Source: Symsagittifera roscoffensis (Eukaryota > Xenacoelomorpha > Acoela > Convolutidae). Taken from it: DNA of 64,000 nt. The translations under genes were made by a program, and so were the position numbers. The stretch covers positions 40,753,223 to 40,817,222 of the forward strand of contig NC_087066.1 in NCBI RefSeq assembly GCF_963678635.1, given 5' to 3'. This document shows, one piece after another, positions 33,612-45,340 of the stretch (the first letter of the stretch is position 1; each line of letters opens with the position of its first letter). A model generated the notes under the pieces. That model searched no databases. It was not told the DNA's origin and worked only from the letters and a program-made list of their open reading frames with translations.

Positions 33612-33612
33612 T
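33300..33612. repeat. CT/GA microsatellite, about 310 bp
   Basis: Nearly pure TCTC repeat with short interruptions such as ATGTCCCTATCTTTATC near 33426. All six frames are open in places, which explains several Ser/Leu and Arg/Glu ORFs that are not genes. Confidence 0.97.
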
Positions 33613-33635
33613 GGCCCGAACACCGATATTGCCGA

Positions 33636-33803
33636 TATTGGCCGAACACCGAATTTTTCCAGACCGAAAAAAAAAACTCATTATTTCGGTCTGATGGTCG
33701 AAGAATCATACTGAATCAGACCGATATTGGCCGAACACCGAATTTTTCCAGACCGAAAAAAAAAACTCATTATTTCGGTCTGATAGTCGAAGAATCATAC
33801 TGA
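33636..33803 (+). repeat. Two tandem copies of an about 84-bp unit
   Basis: The unit contains GATATTGGCCGAACACCGAA, the inverted pair CAGACCGAAA/TTTCGGTCTG that can form a hairpin, and GTCGAAGAATCATACTGAAT. A looser run of GGTCGAA(T/C)CAGGG words follows to about 33920. Confidence 0.85.
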
Positions 33804-33919
33804 ATTTTAGTCTGATGGTCGAACTAAGGTCGAACCAGGGTCGAATCAGGGTTTTGATAGGGTTTGAGTCATGCTCGAACTAAGGTCGAATCAGGGTCGA
33901 ATCCAACCCGATCTAGTGT

Positions 33920-35380
33920 CGAATTAGGGAGCAAAAACGGGCAAACGCCGACAAGCCAGCTTGAAATTGCTAAAACATTCACAGCAGCACAATTCTGCAA
34001 TGCATAGAATAATCTGAAAAAAAACATCAACATTTGTAAGCCAAAGATATCAGATGAGAAACTCTAGACTTCTTTTTGGCCTCACAAAAGAAACAATACT
34101 AAATAAACAATAAGCTCGCTAACGGTTCCATCCGAGTACTCCCCTTTGCGGATTTTATTACAGCCGGCGATGGTTTCATAGACACCCTTTCGTTCTATAA
34201 TCAGCCTAACCATGGGTCGCACACTTTCAATAGACTCCACCTAGCACAATGTTCGTTGAATTCGATAATTTTCTTTCTTCTCCCGATAACGTTGACGATC
34301 AATTCCACTAGCAGTCTTTCACATGTTTTACCAATTCTTCAAATTGGTAAAACATGTGAAAGAACAACTGCATCAAAGTTTACCAATTCTTAGAACTTTC
34401 AAAAAGTGTTCCAAATAGAACCAGTTAATTTAAAAAATTGCTCAAATCTTTCAATTGGTGAAAAAAAATATGTTCGAAAATCAAATTGCTAAGCTTGCAA
34501 GTGTCACGGGTTTGGACTATCCTACCAAGTAACAAGTGAACTTGACTTCAACATTGGCCAACGTATGCAACCATATGTGAAATATGCGGCTTTCCAGTAG
34601 AAGAAAAGCTCTTCAGTATTTTTGCTTGACAGTCAGACCAACATTACAACAAGTAAATGTTCACTGATTTTTTGGCCTCTCTCAAATTTCGTTGGTGTAT
34701 AGTAATGCTTGTCTTGAGGACTGAAACCTCACCAAATGCTCCAACCTTGTTAACAAAAACTTGATAGATGACACAATAAAAACTAGATATGCGAGATCGA
34801 ATCATTCAAAAACGCAAAGCCTATTGCCAATAATGATTGGTCTACAATTGAAAATGTAGCAATTTTTTCGCAACTACTTCCTCGTCTGATGAAACCTTCA
34901 GTATGCCTTTACCAAAGCCGCTATCCAAGATTTAAAAACACAGAAGAAATTCGGACCGCACCTTTTGACTGTTAAGTTTCGGAGAAATGACCTCTCACTT
35001 TATAGAGAAGTCATTTCCCACTTTTTGGTTCAAAATAAGAATATGATTGGATATCGCACGATGTCACGCCATATCGCGCGATGTCATATCACGAGATCAG
35101 ATCTCAACAGGCGGTTAACTTTCCATATATATATAGAAGTTGATTTACTACTCTTTTATCGCTCTCTAATTAAACTGTTGATTATACCTAGTTTTGCTGC
35201 CAGCCTGTGAAATTGACGATGTGTGAAAACGGTCATTAGAGATCGAGCCAACTCTCTTCTCCCGCAAAAAATACAACCGTAAGTTCAAAGTATAATGACC
35301 ATGATTTGCCAGGATGGATCTAAGAGGATTCAGTTCTGCTAAATTTGAGACATCTTAGAGCTATGAAACCAAAGATCAAC
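33920..35380. other. No gene recognised; contains a perfect hairpin
   Basis: No convincing exon was found. The only striking feature is the 22-bp perfect inverted repeat at 34315-34363, listed separately. Confidence 0.4.
34315..34363. repeat. Perfect 22-bp inverted repeat with 5-nt loop
   Basis: The arm beginning TCTTTCACATGTTTTACC is followed by the loop CTTCA and then its exact complement. Transcribed from either strand it would fold into a 22-bp hairpin without mismatch. Confidence 0.9.
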
Positions 35381-35388
35381 AAGACTGC

Positions 35389-35917
35389 TCGTATCAGGGT
35401 GAAGCCCTGAACGTTCCGACTGCCTTTTAAGGTCTACGGAGCAAAATAACTTGAAACAATTGGATGTAATAAAATAATGAAAGAAATATATATATTCTTT
35501 GAGATTTTTTTTTTGAAAATGATCCCTCCACACGCCATATAAAATATACAGGGATAGATTTTGCTCCTAATAACAAATCAATTATGGCAAATAAGTTTCC
35601 ATCAACCAATTTGGAACGATTTCTAAGACGGATTAAATCTCCGCTTACGCGTTAATAGCGCGAAATATATCGCGCGTTAATTGTCCAAAATTGTCCAAAA
35701 TGCCAATCTTTGAACCCCCATAACTTTACGAAAAATGATCACAGGTGAAACATTTTTTTCAAATTTAAGCTCATGACAACAATACCTTTTGACTGATACA
35801 AAAAAACCGTCAAAAATGGTTAGTTAAGAAGTCGAAATTTGTCTGAAGAAAAAAAAATCCACCCGAGCACAAATATTCCCTTACTTTCGTTACGAAAGTC
35901 GGAACAACAAGAAATTA
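35389..35917 (-). mobile_element. Helentron/HINE-like element
   Basis: Complete-looking copy from CAAGACTGCTCGTATCAGGG to GAAAGTCGGAACAA, with the conserved CACACGCCATATAA and GCGCGTTAATTGTCC blocks. Confidence 0.75.
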
Positions 35918-36429
35918 GACAGTACAATGTGCGCACTTCACTTGGTGTAGTCATATTCCATCAAAAGCCTCGCAGCAGTTTTTCACTCGATAGCTATTTC
36001 CTCAGCCAACAGAAATTCTGTTGCCGATCGATAATGAGAACATCCAAGCTACAACATTCCAATATAAGATTTACAGAAAAAACAATTTTGTCAGCTTAGG
36101 GGAATTGTGCTGAAATCATCAAAAAAAATAGTTTTAGCAAGAAAAAATTATACCCTATTGAAGATAGTGACTCGCTGAATCTAAATTTACAAAAAAAAAA
36201 CATTTTACCCCCGATCGTTTTTCGCAAAGTTCTGGGAGTTTGAAAAATGCCAAATTTGCCATGCTCTTAGAAGATTTTAATCATAATGCTGAAAGCGTAA
36301 CACAAATTATTCATGCGTGGCAAAATATCCCGCAGAACAGAATCGTTTCAAATTGAGTTGAGGCTACCTTATTGGTTGTAATAATTTCGTACGACTATTT
36401 TTTTTTGCACTTGGTCTATGATACTGTCC

Positions 36430-36850
36430 AAACTTGTTAACTGGGCGTTTTTGACGGTATTTTCCAAAAAACCATATGAAAGACACTGTTGTTTTAAGCT
36501 CAAATTTAGAAGGAAATTGTGATTATTTTTTGTTAAGTTATCGGGGTTGTTAAGCTAACTTGGCTAACTTTGGATAATTAACGGCGATATATTGCGTTCT
36601 TATAAGACGTTCCAAATTAATACGTTCCAAATTGAATTAAGAGCAGCAATTTAATCCTATTATTACCATATGAGAGGCTAAACGTGTCTTTAGTATCTTA
36701 CATAGCGTGTGGACGGATAAAACGAAGAGCAAATAAATCAAAACTTTTTTTCTCAATTTTTGTGTCAATTATCTAAATGAAAAACTTTTTAGTTAGCTTT
36801 AAAAGCAATCGGAACTTTCCGGGCTTCGCCCTAATATACGAGAAGTCTAA
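36430..36850 (+). mobile_element. Degenerate Helentron/HINE-like copy
   Basis: Recognised by the internal TTGACGG..AAGCTCAAATTT block, the AATCGGAACTTTCCGGGCTTCGCCC end and the order of blocks. The hairpin is partly lost. Confidence 0.6.
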
Positions 36851-37179
36851 TATACAAGCTTTTCTGTAGCATTTCATCTTTTGAGTTACATACGATAAAA
36901 TCTACAATTAGCTCACCCACTACAATGATAATTCAGATTAAATTCAACGTTTGCTGCCAGAGCATCTCCCAGTAATTGCGAACCTCATTGTGAGTTTATC
37001 ATTGACTCCAACACAAAAAAGTGAGAGAGAGTGTTTTGTATCTTAACAACGACAAAAACTTCACTGTATAAATATGCTTTCATCATCAACTAAGTTAGCG
37101 AATGAATACGCTTGCCAGCAGCCAAAACTGTACTAAAAAAAATACAAAAATTTTATTTGAACATAAAATACAAAAAAAA

Positions 37180-37580
37180 TTTGATGAAAATTTCTAAAAC
37201 TTTATTTTTTTATATTTTTTCGAACAAAAATCATTCCCCACACACGCTATGTTAGGTTCCAAAATACATTTAGCAATTAGCTCAAATAGCATGCTTCAAG
37301 ATCATTTTGAACGATTTCAAAACAGAATTAATATCTATTTAGGCGTTATTTGCACAAAATATATCACGCGTTGATTATCCCAAATTGGCCAAATTGGCAT
37401 CTCTAAACCCCCATAAATTTACGAAAAATATTCAAATTTAAAATTGAGCTCAACACGACAATAGTTTTTGGCTGATATAAAAAATTCACCTCAAAAATGC
37501 TAGTTAAAACAACAAAAAATGTCTAGAAAAAAACCACCCCGAGCACAAATCATCCGTCACTTTCTCCGAAAGTCCGAACT
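37180..37580 (-). mobile_element. Degenerate Helentron/HINE-like copy
   Basis: Conserved CACACGCTAT, TATCACGCGTTGATTATCCC and terminal TCCGAAAGTCCGAAC words in the reverse order relative to 36430-36850. The hairpin end is missing. Confidence 0.6.
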
Positions 37581-38331
37581 ACATTATGAAAAGACTAAAT
37601 TCAAATTACCGAAAACCAAAAAAATATCTTCATAAACAAAAAATTGAAATCGAAAAGTACTGTTTCGCAAACGCAATATAGAAAAGTAATTGATAACTCT
37701 TACGTCACCGTACTTTCTTTGTTTAAGCATGGAATTCTTACAATGTTTTGGGAGACCTGCGAAAAATCATTTTTCGTTGATATAAAAAGTCGGAAAGTTT
37801 TTCGGAAATTTCAGTCCAGAAAATAATAAAACATCCTCTTGATAACTATTCTACGTTCTTGATATCCTTTACAAATCGGTGGTGGGGTTCGACCGCAATT
37901 CAACATCGGCGGAAACTATTCAAAAGATATTTTTATTTATTTTTGAGAAAAAAATACATTCGCCTTTTCTACGGTTGATTTTGATTGGGTTTCAGAGTGC
38001 AGGTTCCAAGGTAGTGTTTGCCCAATCCTACTCACCTATGTTTATGCGTTTGACTGTAATGATACGCGGAACATCAAGTGTTCATTCAGATCAAATTTAT
38101 TTGATCGAGCCTGAGATTTCCCGATTTTTTTCTACAACGTAAAAAAGCGTGTCATTCTTTATAATTGGTCTTAATATTCAATAGAAAAACTTTGACCGAA
38201 ATTTTTTCAAAATGATTTTATATTTTATTGAAAATTTGAATTGAGATTTGTAGAAACTTTTTCTTCTCACAATTATTTAAATATTTCTGCAGCACAATGA
38301 TAACGCCAAACGTTGTGTCGGTTTATACGAA

Positions 38332-38580
38332 TCAGAAGCATTTTGTGTTGTTTCTGTTTGGCTCCCAGTCTCGTATGCGACCCAGGCTAATCGTTTGATT
38401 TACTGGATTATCAACTTCCCATAACTTTCTGTATCCGAAGAAGTTAATATCTTGACATAACCACGGTTGATCTCTGCATATGTAGTGGCTTTTGAACCAC
38501 TGAAATGTGATCAGATTCTGCTGAAGTTGTTGGAGAGAAACTAGTCGATGGCAAATTGATACAATAATTGAAACGCACAA
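38332..38580 (-). CDS. Host gene B, last coding segment
   Basis: The frame encodes NLITFQWFKSHYICRDQPWLC, which matches LTFAWFKANFICKDQPWIC of gene A, then diverges and stops at TGA 38332-38334. The acceptor is uncertain: CACATTTCAG before TGG and CAACTTCAG eight codons earlier are both possible, and the similarity to gene A favours the earlier one or none. About 700 bp of transposon relics separate it from the GFGEGDL segment, whereas gene A has the two in one exon. Confidence 0.55.
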   Translation of the reverse strand: MCVSIIVSICHRLVSLQQLQQNLITFQWFKSHYICRDQPWLCQDINFFGYRKLWEVDNPVNQTISLGRIRDWEPNRNNTKCF

Positions 38581-38599
38581 TTCTTGATTTTCACTAATA

Positions 38600-39025
38600 A
38601 ACTTTCCCCCCCCCTCTCCCCCCCCCCCTTCCCCCGCATTTAAACTTTTCTATTTCTATTGTTTTAATGTTTTAATGGTTTTGATGTTATTATGGTGAAA
38701 TTCGCGATGTTAAGGTGAAAAGTATGAAAATCAAATCTGTTCACAATGGTTAGTTTGTTCATCATGCCAAATTTCATTTTACTGTGTTAATGTTAAAACA
38801 GTTTTTGAAAAATGAAATTGAATTGAAGGGAGGGGGAATGGAAAAAAAGAGCCATTTTTTTTTTAAATCGACGCACTTTTTTGAGGGCTATGTGCTGCAA
38901 AGGCGCCCCTTGAAGAAGTGTTTGGTCAAGAAATTTGGTCAAAATCGGCGCAAGAACGTTGGTCAAAATCGGTTCTTTTTTCAAAATCCCCCCCCTCTCA
39001 AGAAAATCCTAGATCCGCCCCTGAG
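38600..39025. repeat. Relics of two transposon families inside gene B
   Basis: 38640-38855 is a diverged copy of the MITE family of 43.7-45.6 kb (GTGAACAAA and ATTTCATT blocks, then GGGGGAATGGAAAAAAAGAGCC). 38950-39023 ends CTCAAGAAAATCCTAGATCCGCCCCTG, an end of the hAT-like repeat. Confidence 0.5.
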
Positions 39026-39329
39026 CTAAATGGATTCGGGTTTTCAAGAAGTTTTCTTGAAAGTTCGACCGGCGCACTGCGCAAATAATTTGAAACACCT
39101 TCGGATCAGAGTTTCTTAAATTATTTTTGATCAGTGTTTTCAAAATCGAAAAATTGGAACAAATCCTAATTAACCCCCCCCCCCCCCCACCCCGTTGTAA
39201 AACTAAAATTTGCACTTTCATCATGATTTTGTATATGGCATTTGTTGATTGTTTTTTTTCGCTTATTTACTCGAGTTATTGCTTATGTGTCATAGTTTTT
39301 GTATCAAGTTGACCTGTCAGCCTTTGCCG

Positions 39330-39452
39330 TCCGTATTTGTATGGAAGTGCGAAGTCAAAATGGTCCGAAAAGCTGCCTCCGAATCTCAGATCTCCCTCGC
39401 CAAATCCAACCTGTATGATGACATTCATGCACAGTCCTTCCTCAAATTTAGC
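39330..39452 (-). CDS. Host gene B, third exon (right end uncertain)
   Basis: After the acceptor CTATTGCAG the exon reads AKFEEGLCMNVIIQVGFGEGDLRFGG, then an LPYKYGRQ block, aligned throughout with the gene A last exon. The donor side near 39320-39330 is unclear: the frame continues to 39276 without similarity. Gene A continues here without an intron, so an insertion may have split an ancestral exon. Confidence 0.6.
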
Positions 39453-39590
39453 CTGCAATAGAAACATGAAAATTGAGGTTAATCAAAGAACAAAAACCGG
39501 ATGAACTTCCTTTCGCTTTCATTTTGCGGAATTAATAAAAATCATGTCATGCCGCACATGCACTATATGTATATACGCTGCATTCCATTT

Positions 39591-39896
39591 TGCAGTTATT
39601 GCAGTGGTGTCAAGTCCACCCACCAGTTGTGTTTAGCTATTTCCAATACGGTGCTACTTAAAATCATCTGTCTGCATATCGGCTTACGAATCAGACATAA
39701 CTCATTTGCTGTCTTGTTTCTAGCAACCTATTCAAGATTTATCCCATTCAAAAACACATATCTATTAGGTTATATAATTAACTTAACAGTCTAAAACTTT
39801 CTCGGTACATCTAATCGTTGTACTATATTATTTATATTTCATTTACATTTTCGCAATTTACCGAGTTTTGTCAGTCCTAGAATTCGGTAAATGTCA
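39591..39896 (+). repeat. 5' LTR of the miniature element
   Basis: TG...CA ends, same length as the 3' copy, about 90% alike by eye. Sequence AAAATCATCTGTCTGCAT and TTTACCGAG are kept in both. Confidence 0.85.
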
Positions 39897-39922
39897 TGGC
39901 GCAGCCAGCAGGATTCAAACCT
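39897..39922 (+). other. Primer-binding site of the miniature LTR element
   Basis: Begins TGG at the first base after the LTR and stays complementary to a plausible tRNA 3' end for over 20 bases, through the T loop. Confidence 0.7.
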
Positions 39923-39964
39923 GTGCGTGAAAATTACATCTGATTTTCAAAAAGCTCCTTGACA

Positions 39965-40446
39965 GAGCACGATGACGTCATTCAGAAAGTACTTTCTCTT
40001 TTGGACGACGAAGGTTTTGCGCTGAAACTTTGGAAATGCGAGTTTGCAGTGAATAAACTTGTGCGGTTGGATTTTGACATTCACTCTAAAAACTATTCTC
40101 AAAGATGAACGTTATAAAAAGTCTGACCGCTCCCAGGACTCTAAAACAACCCTGCTCCTTCAGGTGTACGCTAAACGATCTCCAAAAACTTATACCAAAC
40201 CTTCATAATCTTACGTGCGAATTTCGAGAATTTCTTAATCTCTGTAATAAGAAAAAATTCATCTGGAACGCTACTCAGGATGCTGCATTCAAAAAGATTT
40301 TGGATTTCATCGCCGAAATCACCGACTTTTATCATTATGACCCTGCAAAAAACACAATGATTGAGTGCGACGCCAGTCACCATGGATTAGGTGCATGTCT
40401 TGAGCAAGAAACAGATAAAGGTTTGTGGGCTCCTTTTTCTGTTTAA
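39965..40446 (+). pseudogene. Ty3-type RT/RNase H fragment
   Basis: The first frame (39965-40108) encodes an RT-thumb-like ALKLWKCEF stretch. A frameshift near 40105 leads to a second frame to 40446 with the linker (LTAPRTLKQ), the tether region and the start of RNase H (ECDASHHGLGACLEQET, where the Asp is the usual first catalytic residue). The rest of pol is deleted. Confidence 0.75.
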
Positions 40447-40459
40447 CCAACCCGAGTTT

Positions 40460-40765
40460 TGCAGATAATGCAGTGGTGTCAAGGCCACCCACCAGGTGTG
40501 TGTAGCTATTTCCAATACAGTGCTACTTAAAATCATCTGTCTGCATGTCGGCTTCCGAATCAGACATACCTCTTTTGCTGTCTTATTTCTAGCAATCTAT
40601 TCAGGATTTGTCCCATTCATAAACACATATCTATTATGTTATATAATTAACTCATCGTTCTAAAACATTCTCGGTACATCAATTTGTTGTACTATATTTT
40701 TTATGTTTAATTTACAGTTTCGCTATTTACCGAGCTTTGTCAGTCCTGGAGTTTGGTAAATGTCA
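40460..40765 (+). repeat. 3' LTR of the miniature element
   Basis: Partner of 39591-39896. It is followed after eight bases by a Helentron-like copy. Confidence 0.85.
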
Positions 40766-40773
40766 AATCATTT

Positions 40774-41259
40774 CGAGACTGCTCGTATCAGGTTCCGCGC
40801 TGAATGTTCCGATAGCCTTTTAAGGTCTATTGTATTGAGCAGTAATAAAAAAAAAGAAAATAAATGTAATAAAATAAAAAAATATATATCATCCATTTCA
40901 CACGCCATGTAATTTGATGGAGCAAATACTAGTAGCAAATCCGTTACAGCAAATAAACTTCCTTCAACCAATTTGGAACGATTTCTACAACGGATTAAAT
41001 CTCCACTTACCCGTTAAAATCGCGAAATATATCACGCGTTAATTGTCCCAAATTGGCCAAAGTGACAATTTCTAAACCACCATAAGTTTGAGAAAAATGA
41101 TCAAAGGAACGCAGGAATACAATACTTTTTAATTGATATAAAAAAATTCTGTCAAAAATGACTAGTTGAAAATTCAAAAGTTGTCTATTAGAATAAATTA
41201 GCAAAAAAAACAACCCGAGCTCAAATATTCCGTATTTTTCGTTATGAAAGTCGGAACAA
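40774..41259 (-). mobile_element. Helentron/HINE-like element abutting the miniature LTR
   Basis: From GAGACTGCTCGTATCAGG to GAAAGTCGGAACAA with the usual internal order of blocks. The terminal hairpin is mutated (GTTCCGCGC). Confidence 0.65.
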
Positions 41260-41269
41260 TGATTTGTTT

Positions 41270-42060
41270 GCAGTATAGATTCCACTCACTGTAAAATTCA
41301 CTACACTTACAACAAATGAGATCTCGCGAGAACGCTGTGGAACTTTTCAAACCATTTTCAGGCGACTCTGATCGTGTTATGACTTCTGTTAGTTTTTAAT
41401 ATTGATTTTTATTCGAAAAAAATAATAAGAAAAATGATTTAGCGCAAAAAATTTGAAAAGGAAAACAGGGGAGACGTTTCAGCTGTTTAGGTACACTTAA
41501 AGCAAATGTCTAGTTATGATATTGTTATGCAAAATTGAGTATAACCAGCTGATAATTTTTAAGAATGAAGTTGTCCGAGAACTCATGATTGAAGAATTGT
41601 ATTTGATATTCTGTGCAGGCCTGAATCCAGGGTACAAAGTCTGGGTAGTTTTCTAAGACAAAATTGAACTTCTTCTAACTTTTTAATTTTAACATGATCG
41701 AAGTTTTTTTATTACCTTTTAAATGCGCAGGTATCTGCCTACCTGAAACTTTCTTTTTTCTTAAAAAAGCACACCATAACCCTGTGATTAGATCTAAAAG
41801 AGTCTAGAGGGTGTTTTTTTTATCCAAACCTATTTGATTTTAACGAAAAAATTATTTATCATCTGAAAAGCGCTGTACAGTGATATGAACAGTTAGCACG
41901 CGAGCACGCGATTTGTTTCAAGCTATTGAAGCATAAGCGGCAACTAAAATTGTTCTGAATTGAACTCAAAATAGTGACTTCTTTTTTGAAAAAAACTTCA
42001 AAGCAAAATCAAAATAATTTATGATTGAAACTTCCTCCAATTTTCAAATATTTAAATTCC
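41270..42060. other. No recognised feature
   Basis: Sequence within gene B without a supported exon. A possible minus-strand open stretch around 41290-41400 has no similarity to gene A. Confidence 0.35.
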
Positions 42061-43030
42061 GATGAAGTTGTTTGACGAAATATTCTGGCTCAATGCGTGA
42101 TGTTACGATGTAAGTTATGAAGGTTAAATTTGTTCTTAAAATATTCATTTTGTTCCCTTGTTAAATTTCATTGCATTGTGATAACGTTAAAAAAATGTGG
42201 TGGTTAAGTGAAAAAGAGTCAAAATTTTTGGATAAAAACAACGCAACGTAAAAAAACAGGATCAACAAAATAATTTTTTTATTCTGCCAGGAAATCTAAA
42301 AATAAACACCCAGTTTAGAAATTAGAAACCGTGCAAGTCTTTAAAGACTTTTTTTCAATTTTGTTGTTTGGTACTGGAAATGAGTTGAACAAATGAAAAA
42401 CACTGATCATGAAAAGAAAGCGAAAATAAACTGATCATGAAAAGAAAGCGAATTTGAGGGTAATAAAAGTTAAGGACTTTTACTGAAAAACACAAACAAA
42501 AAACATTACCAAAATCTATACAAGAGACTTCACAACTTTCATCAACTTCTAAAACAAGAAAAATCAAAATTTTAATATTTTTTGGTTTTTTTCCTGACAC
42601 ATTTGAATTTTAGTTTTGAAAAACTGATTTTATGTTGTCATAATGCAAGGAAACTTGGCATAATGAACAAGTCAACAAGTTTGAACAGATTTGTACTTCA
42701 TATACTTCATATTAACGTTATGCGTTTATCCCTTATAACATGTCGAAAGATATCGAAATAGAAAATTCGACAAGTTGGGGAGTAGAAAAAAGCCTCATTT
42801 TGTAATGAAATTTTTCATGGTGAACAAACTAACTACTGAGAACACTTTTTTTCGTGCCATACATTGTAGCATCACGTATTCAGTCATAACAACAAGCAAG
42901 GACAACCGAGAAAACTTGAAATTTGGAGGGAGGGGATTGGAAAAGAGGCGTTTTTTCAAATGTTTTATCAAATTTTGCGGATTTTTTTTGAACTAAGGGT
43001 TTTGCCTGATACGAGTAGTTTTGTTGTGCT
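42060..43030. repeat. Diverged relics of the MITE family
   Basis: At least three old copies (about 42070-42220, 42600-42790, 42800-42975) are recognised by the order GTGATGTTACG, GTTCATTTTGTTC, ATTTCATTGCATT and the GGGG..GGAAAAGAG ends. A scrap of the Helentron-like hairpin end is at 42990-43025. Confidence 0.5.
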
Positions 43031-43680
43031 GAATAATGTTACTTAATTCGAAGAATATTTATGCTGAATTGTTCGTAATACGTCAGTTTAAATTGACGAA
43101 TTGGGGGGGGGGGGTGGTGCTACCAGGCTGGGGTACTATAATGAGAAAGACCCCAATTTTTATAAATTTGCAGCTGCGGTTTTTTTTCATGTGGTCCACT
43201 TGTTATAAAACGTGGCATGCGAGATAACTACTTAAAATCAAACTTTTGGGCTCTTTTCCTACCTATCTGCAAATTTTTACAAGTTAACTTGTTGATCACA
43301 TTGTCCGATTGTTATGTAAATTGACCATGACAAATTAGGCCATGACAAACATATTTGGTCTGCCTTACCAACCTCGTACAAAAACTCATTAATTCAAAAA
43401 ATTGATGCTTGTGTGAGGTGGCGGAAAAGTAAAAAGAGCGCACTTTTGTTTCCAAAAAACAGCCTGTGAATTCAATCATAAAACATCATTGTGCATAAGT
43501 CATTAAGACAATTGGAATAAATCTTAGAAAATGCAATTATCTAAAGAATGCAAAAATTACCGACTCGTACCCAGTTTACCATTACGCTTGTAAAATTGCA
43601 ATTTAAGGATATTTATAATCATAATAATAAAAAATTGTTTCCAAACGATATCTAGTTATAAAGTTATTTATAAAAATTTA

Positions 43681-43896
43681 GGCTTTTTTTCCAGTTTCCC
43701 CCCTTTCAAATTCAATTTTGAAAAGCTTAATTAACGTTGTCATAATGCAATGAAATTTGGCGTGGTGAAAAAATTGACAACTGTGAACAGATTTGTTCTT
43801 CATATTTTACATCGTAACATCACGCATTTAGCCATAATAACACGTAAAACAAACATAAAACTCGGTGTTTCAAAAGATGGGGACTGGAAAAGAGCC
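43681..43896. mobile_element. MITE of the GGCTCTTTTCCAGT family
   Basis: 216 bp. Flanks AAAATTTA and AAATTTTA agree at seven of eight positions. Interior words GCATAATG and GTAACATCACGCATTTAGCC are shared with the other copies. Confidence 0.75.
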
Positions 43897-44336
43897 AAAT
43901 TTTATAAATACAAATTAGAATCGTTTGGGAGAACACCATTAAGCCAACATGGCCCGTTTTCAGGTGTCTCTTAAAGGGAGAACAATAAAAGTAGTTAAAT
44001 TCTTTGATACAATGCAATGGACCTTCCATCGGTAAAAAAAAAATGTTCACACGGCAATCTGAATGAAGGAAAAGTTGTAAGAGTTTGTTCATTTGTTCAC
44101 GATGACACATTTTATTTCAGTTTAGAACATCAAAAGTCATTTAAAATCTGAATTCAAAAATCAAACTTTAAAAATCAAAGGGGTGGAACTTGAAAACAGC
44201 CAAATTATCGGATTTTTATCTAGGAGATACTTGTCTTTTACTACTTACAGGACAACCTAATGGCCCAGAAACTGAACTGCAACGCCTGAGCGAGTGAAAA
44301 GCTTTATGAAAAATTGTTTTAATCAAACAAAAAGTG

Positions 44337-44551
44337 AGCTCTTTTCCAGTTTCCCCCCTTTCAAATTCAATTTTGAAAAGCTTATTTAACGTTGCTATAA
44401 TGCAATGAAATTTGGCGTGGTGAAAAAATTGACAACTGTGATCAGATTTGTTCTTCATACTTTGCAGCTTAACATTACGCATTTAGTCGTGATAACACGT
44501 AAAAAAACATAAGACTCGGTATTTTGAAAGGGGGGAAACTGGAAAAGCGCC
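44337..44551. mobile_element. MITE of the GGCTCTTTTCCAGT family, perfect 8-bp duplication
   Basis: 215 bp flanked by AAAAAGTG on both sides (44329-44336 and 44552-44559). Confidence 0.9.
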
Positions 44552-44798
44552 AAAAAGTGTAGGGTTTTTATGGCTTTTTAGGTCAAATTTGCCTGAATCT
44601 AGTTTATTTGTGCGTGCCTATGGAATTTCAATGCTTTTTCCGGCTCCTTTTCTTCCCCCCATTTCACACGAGCATCAATTTTTTGATTTAACTAGTGGTT
44701 TTGCATGAAAACTAAGACCAAATATATTTGCCATGACAGGTTGAGTCAGCACGCTGACTTTTGTAACAATTGGACGATGTCAACAGAAAAAATTTGAC

Positions 44799-45008
44799 CG
44801 CTCTTTTCCAGTCCCCCCCTTTCAAATTCAATTTTGAAAAGCTTAATTAAAGTTGTCATAATGCAATGAAAATTGGCGTGGTGAACAAATCGACAACTGT
44901 GAACAGATTTGTTCTTCATACTTTACATCGTAACATCACGCATTTAGCCATAATAACACGTAAAACACACATAAAACATAGTTTAAAAGGGGGAACTGGA
45001 AAAGGGCC
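44799..45008. mobile_element. MITE of the GGCTCTTTTCCAGT family, perfect 8-bp duplication
   Basis: 210 bp flanked by AATTTGAC on both sides (44791-44798 and 45009-45016). Confidence 0.9.
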
Positions 45009-45091
45009 AATTTGACATTTTGGGGAGTGGGGGAGCCGAACTCGGAAATAAATAAATCGCGTTTTTCATGAAATAGTTTGTTTGAAATGTT

Positions 45092-45097
45092 TTTTAT
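45092..45097 (-). terminator. AATAAA poly(A) signal of the saposin-like gene
   Basis: AATAAA on the minus strand about 41 bases after the stop codon. Confidence 0.6.
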
Positions 45098-45137
45098 TAT
45101 ATTTGGTTCCAATCTGACTGGTTGCTTTAACTTCTGC

Positions 45138-45331
45138 TCAGTGGCAGAGATTGACTGATTTGCATATTTTGGTGGCACTGAACATGCTCAGGGTGGAGTG
45201 GATTTGGTCCATGACAGTCTCAGTTATGGCCCCACACTCCTTTTCCATCACTGTTTCCCCCCTATGGTCCGATTTGCACACCACTTCAATCACTTTGGCC
45301 CGAAGTAGCTTGTTCAGGTCTTCAATTGGTG
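45138..45331 (-). CDS. Saposin-like (caenopore-type) gene, exon 2
   Basis: After an AAATAAG acceptor the exon reads PIEDLNKLLRAKVIEVVC, a KEC, and finally KICKSVNLCH before TGA at 45138-45140. The four cysteines C3-C6, with five residues between the last two, fit the saposin-B fold. Together with CRIC in exon 1 the six-cysteine pattern is complete. Nematode saposin-like proteins are secreted or vesicular membrane-active antimicrobial effectors (family knowledge). It lies in a gene B intron on the same strand. Confidence 0.8.
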
Positions 45332-45340
45332 CTTATTTTA

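Larger units (their letters stand above)
39591..40765 (+). mobile_element. Miniature internally deleted Ty3-type LTR element
   Basis: Two 306-bp LTRs (39591-39896 and 40460-40765) flank only 563 bp. Directly after the 5' LTR is TGGCGCAGCCAGCAGG followed by ATTCAAACC, a primer-binding site whose complement contains a T-loop (GGTTTGAAT) and a 3' CCA. It therefore matches a tRNA 3' end, probably a serine type (inference). The interior is a scrap of pol. No clear target duplication was found. Confidence 0.8.

Noticed and set aside
33228-33803. Overlapping Ser/Leu-rich and Arg/Glu-rich ORFs on both strands
   Set aside because: They are translations of the CT/GA microsatellite and its tandem-repeat tail. 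All frames are open for compositional reasons.
44936-45178. 80-aa minus-strand ORF downstream of the saposin-like exon
   Set aside because: Runs from the saposin 3' UTR into a MITE in a different frame; no similarity to any exon here.
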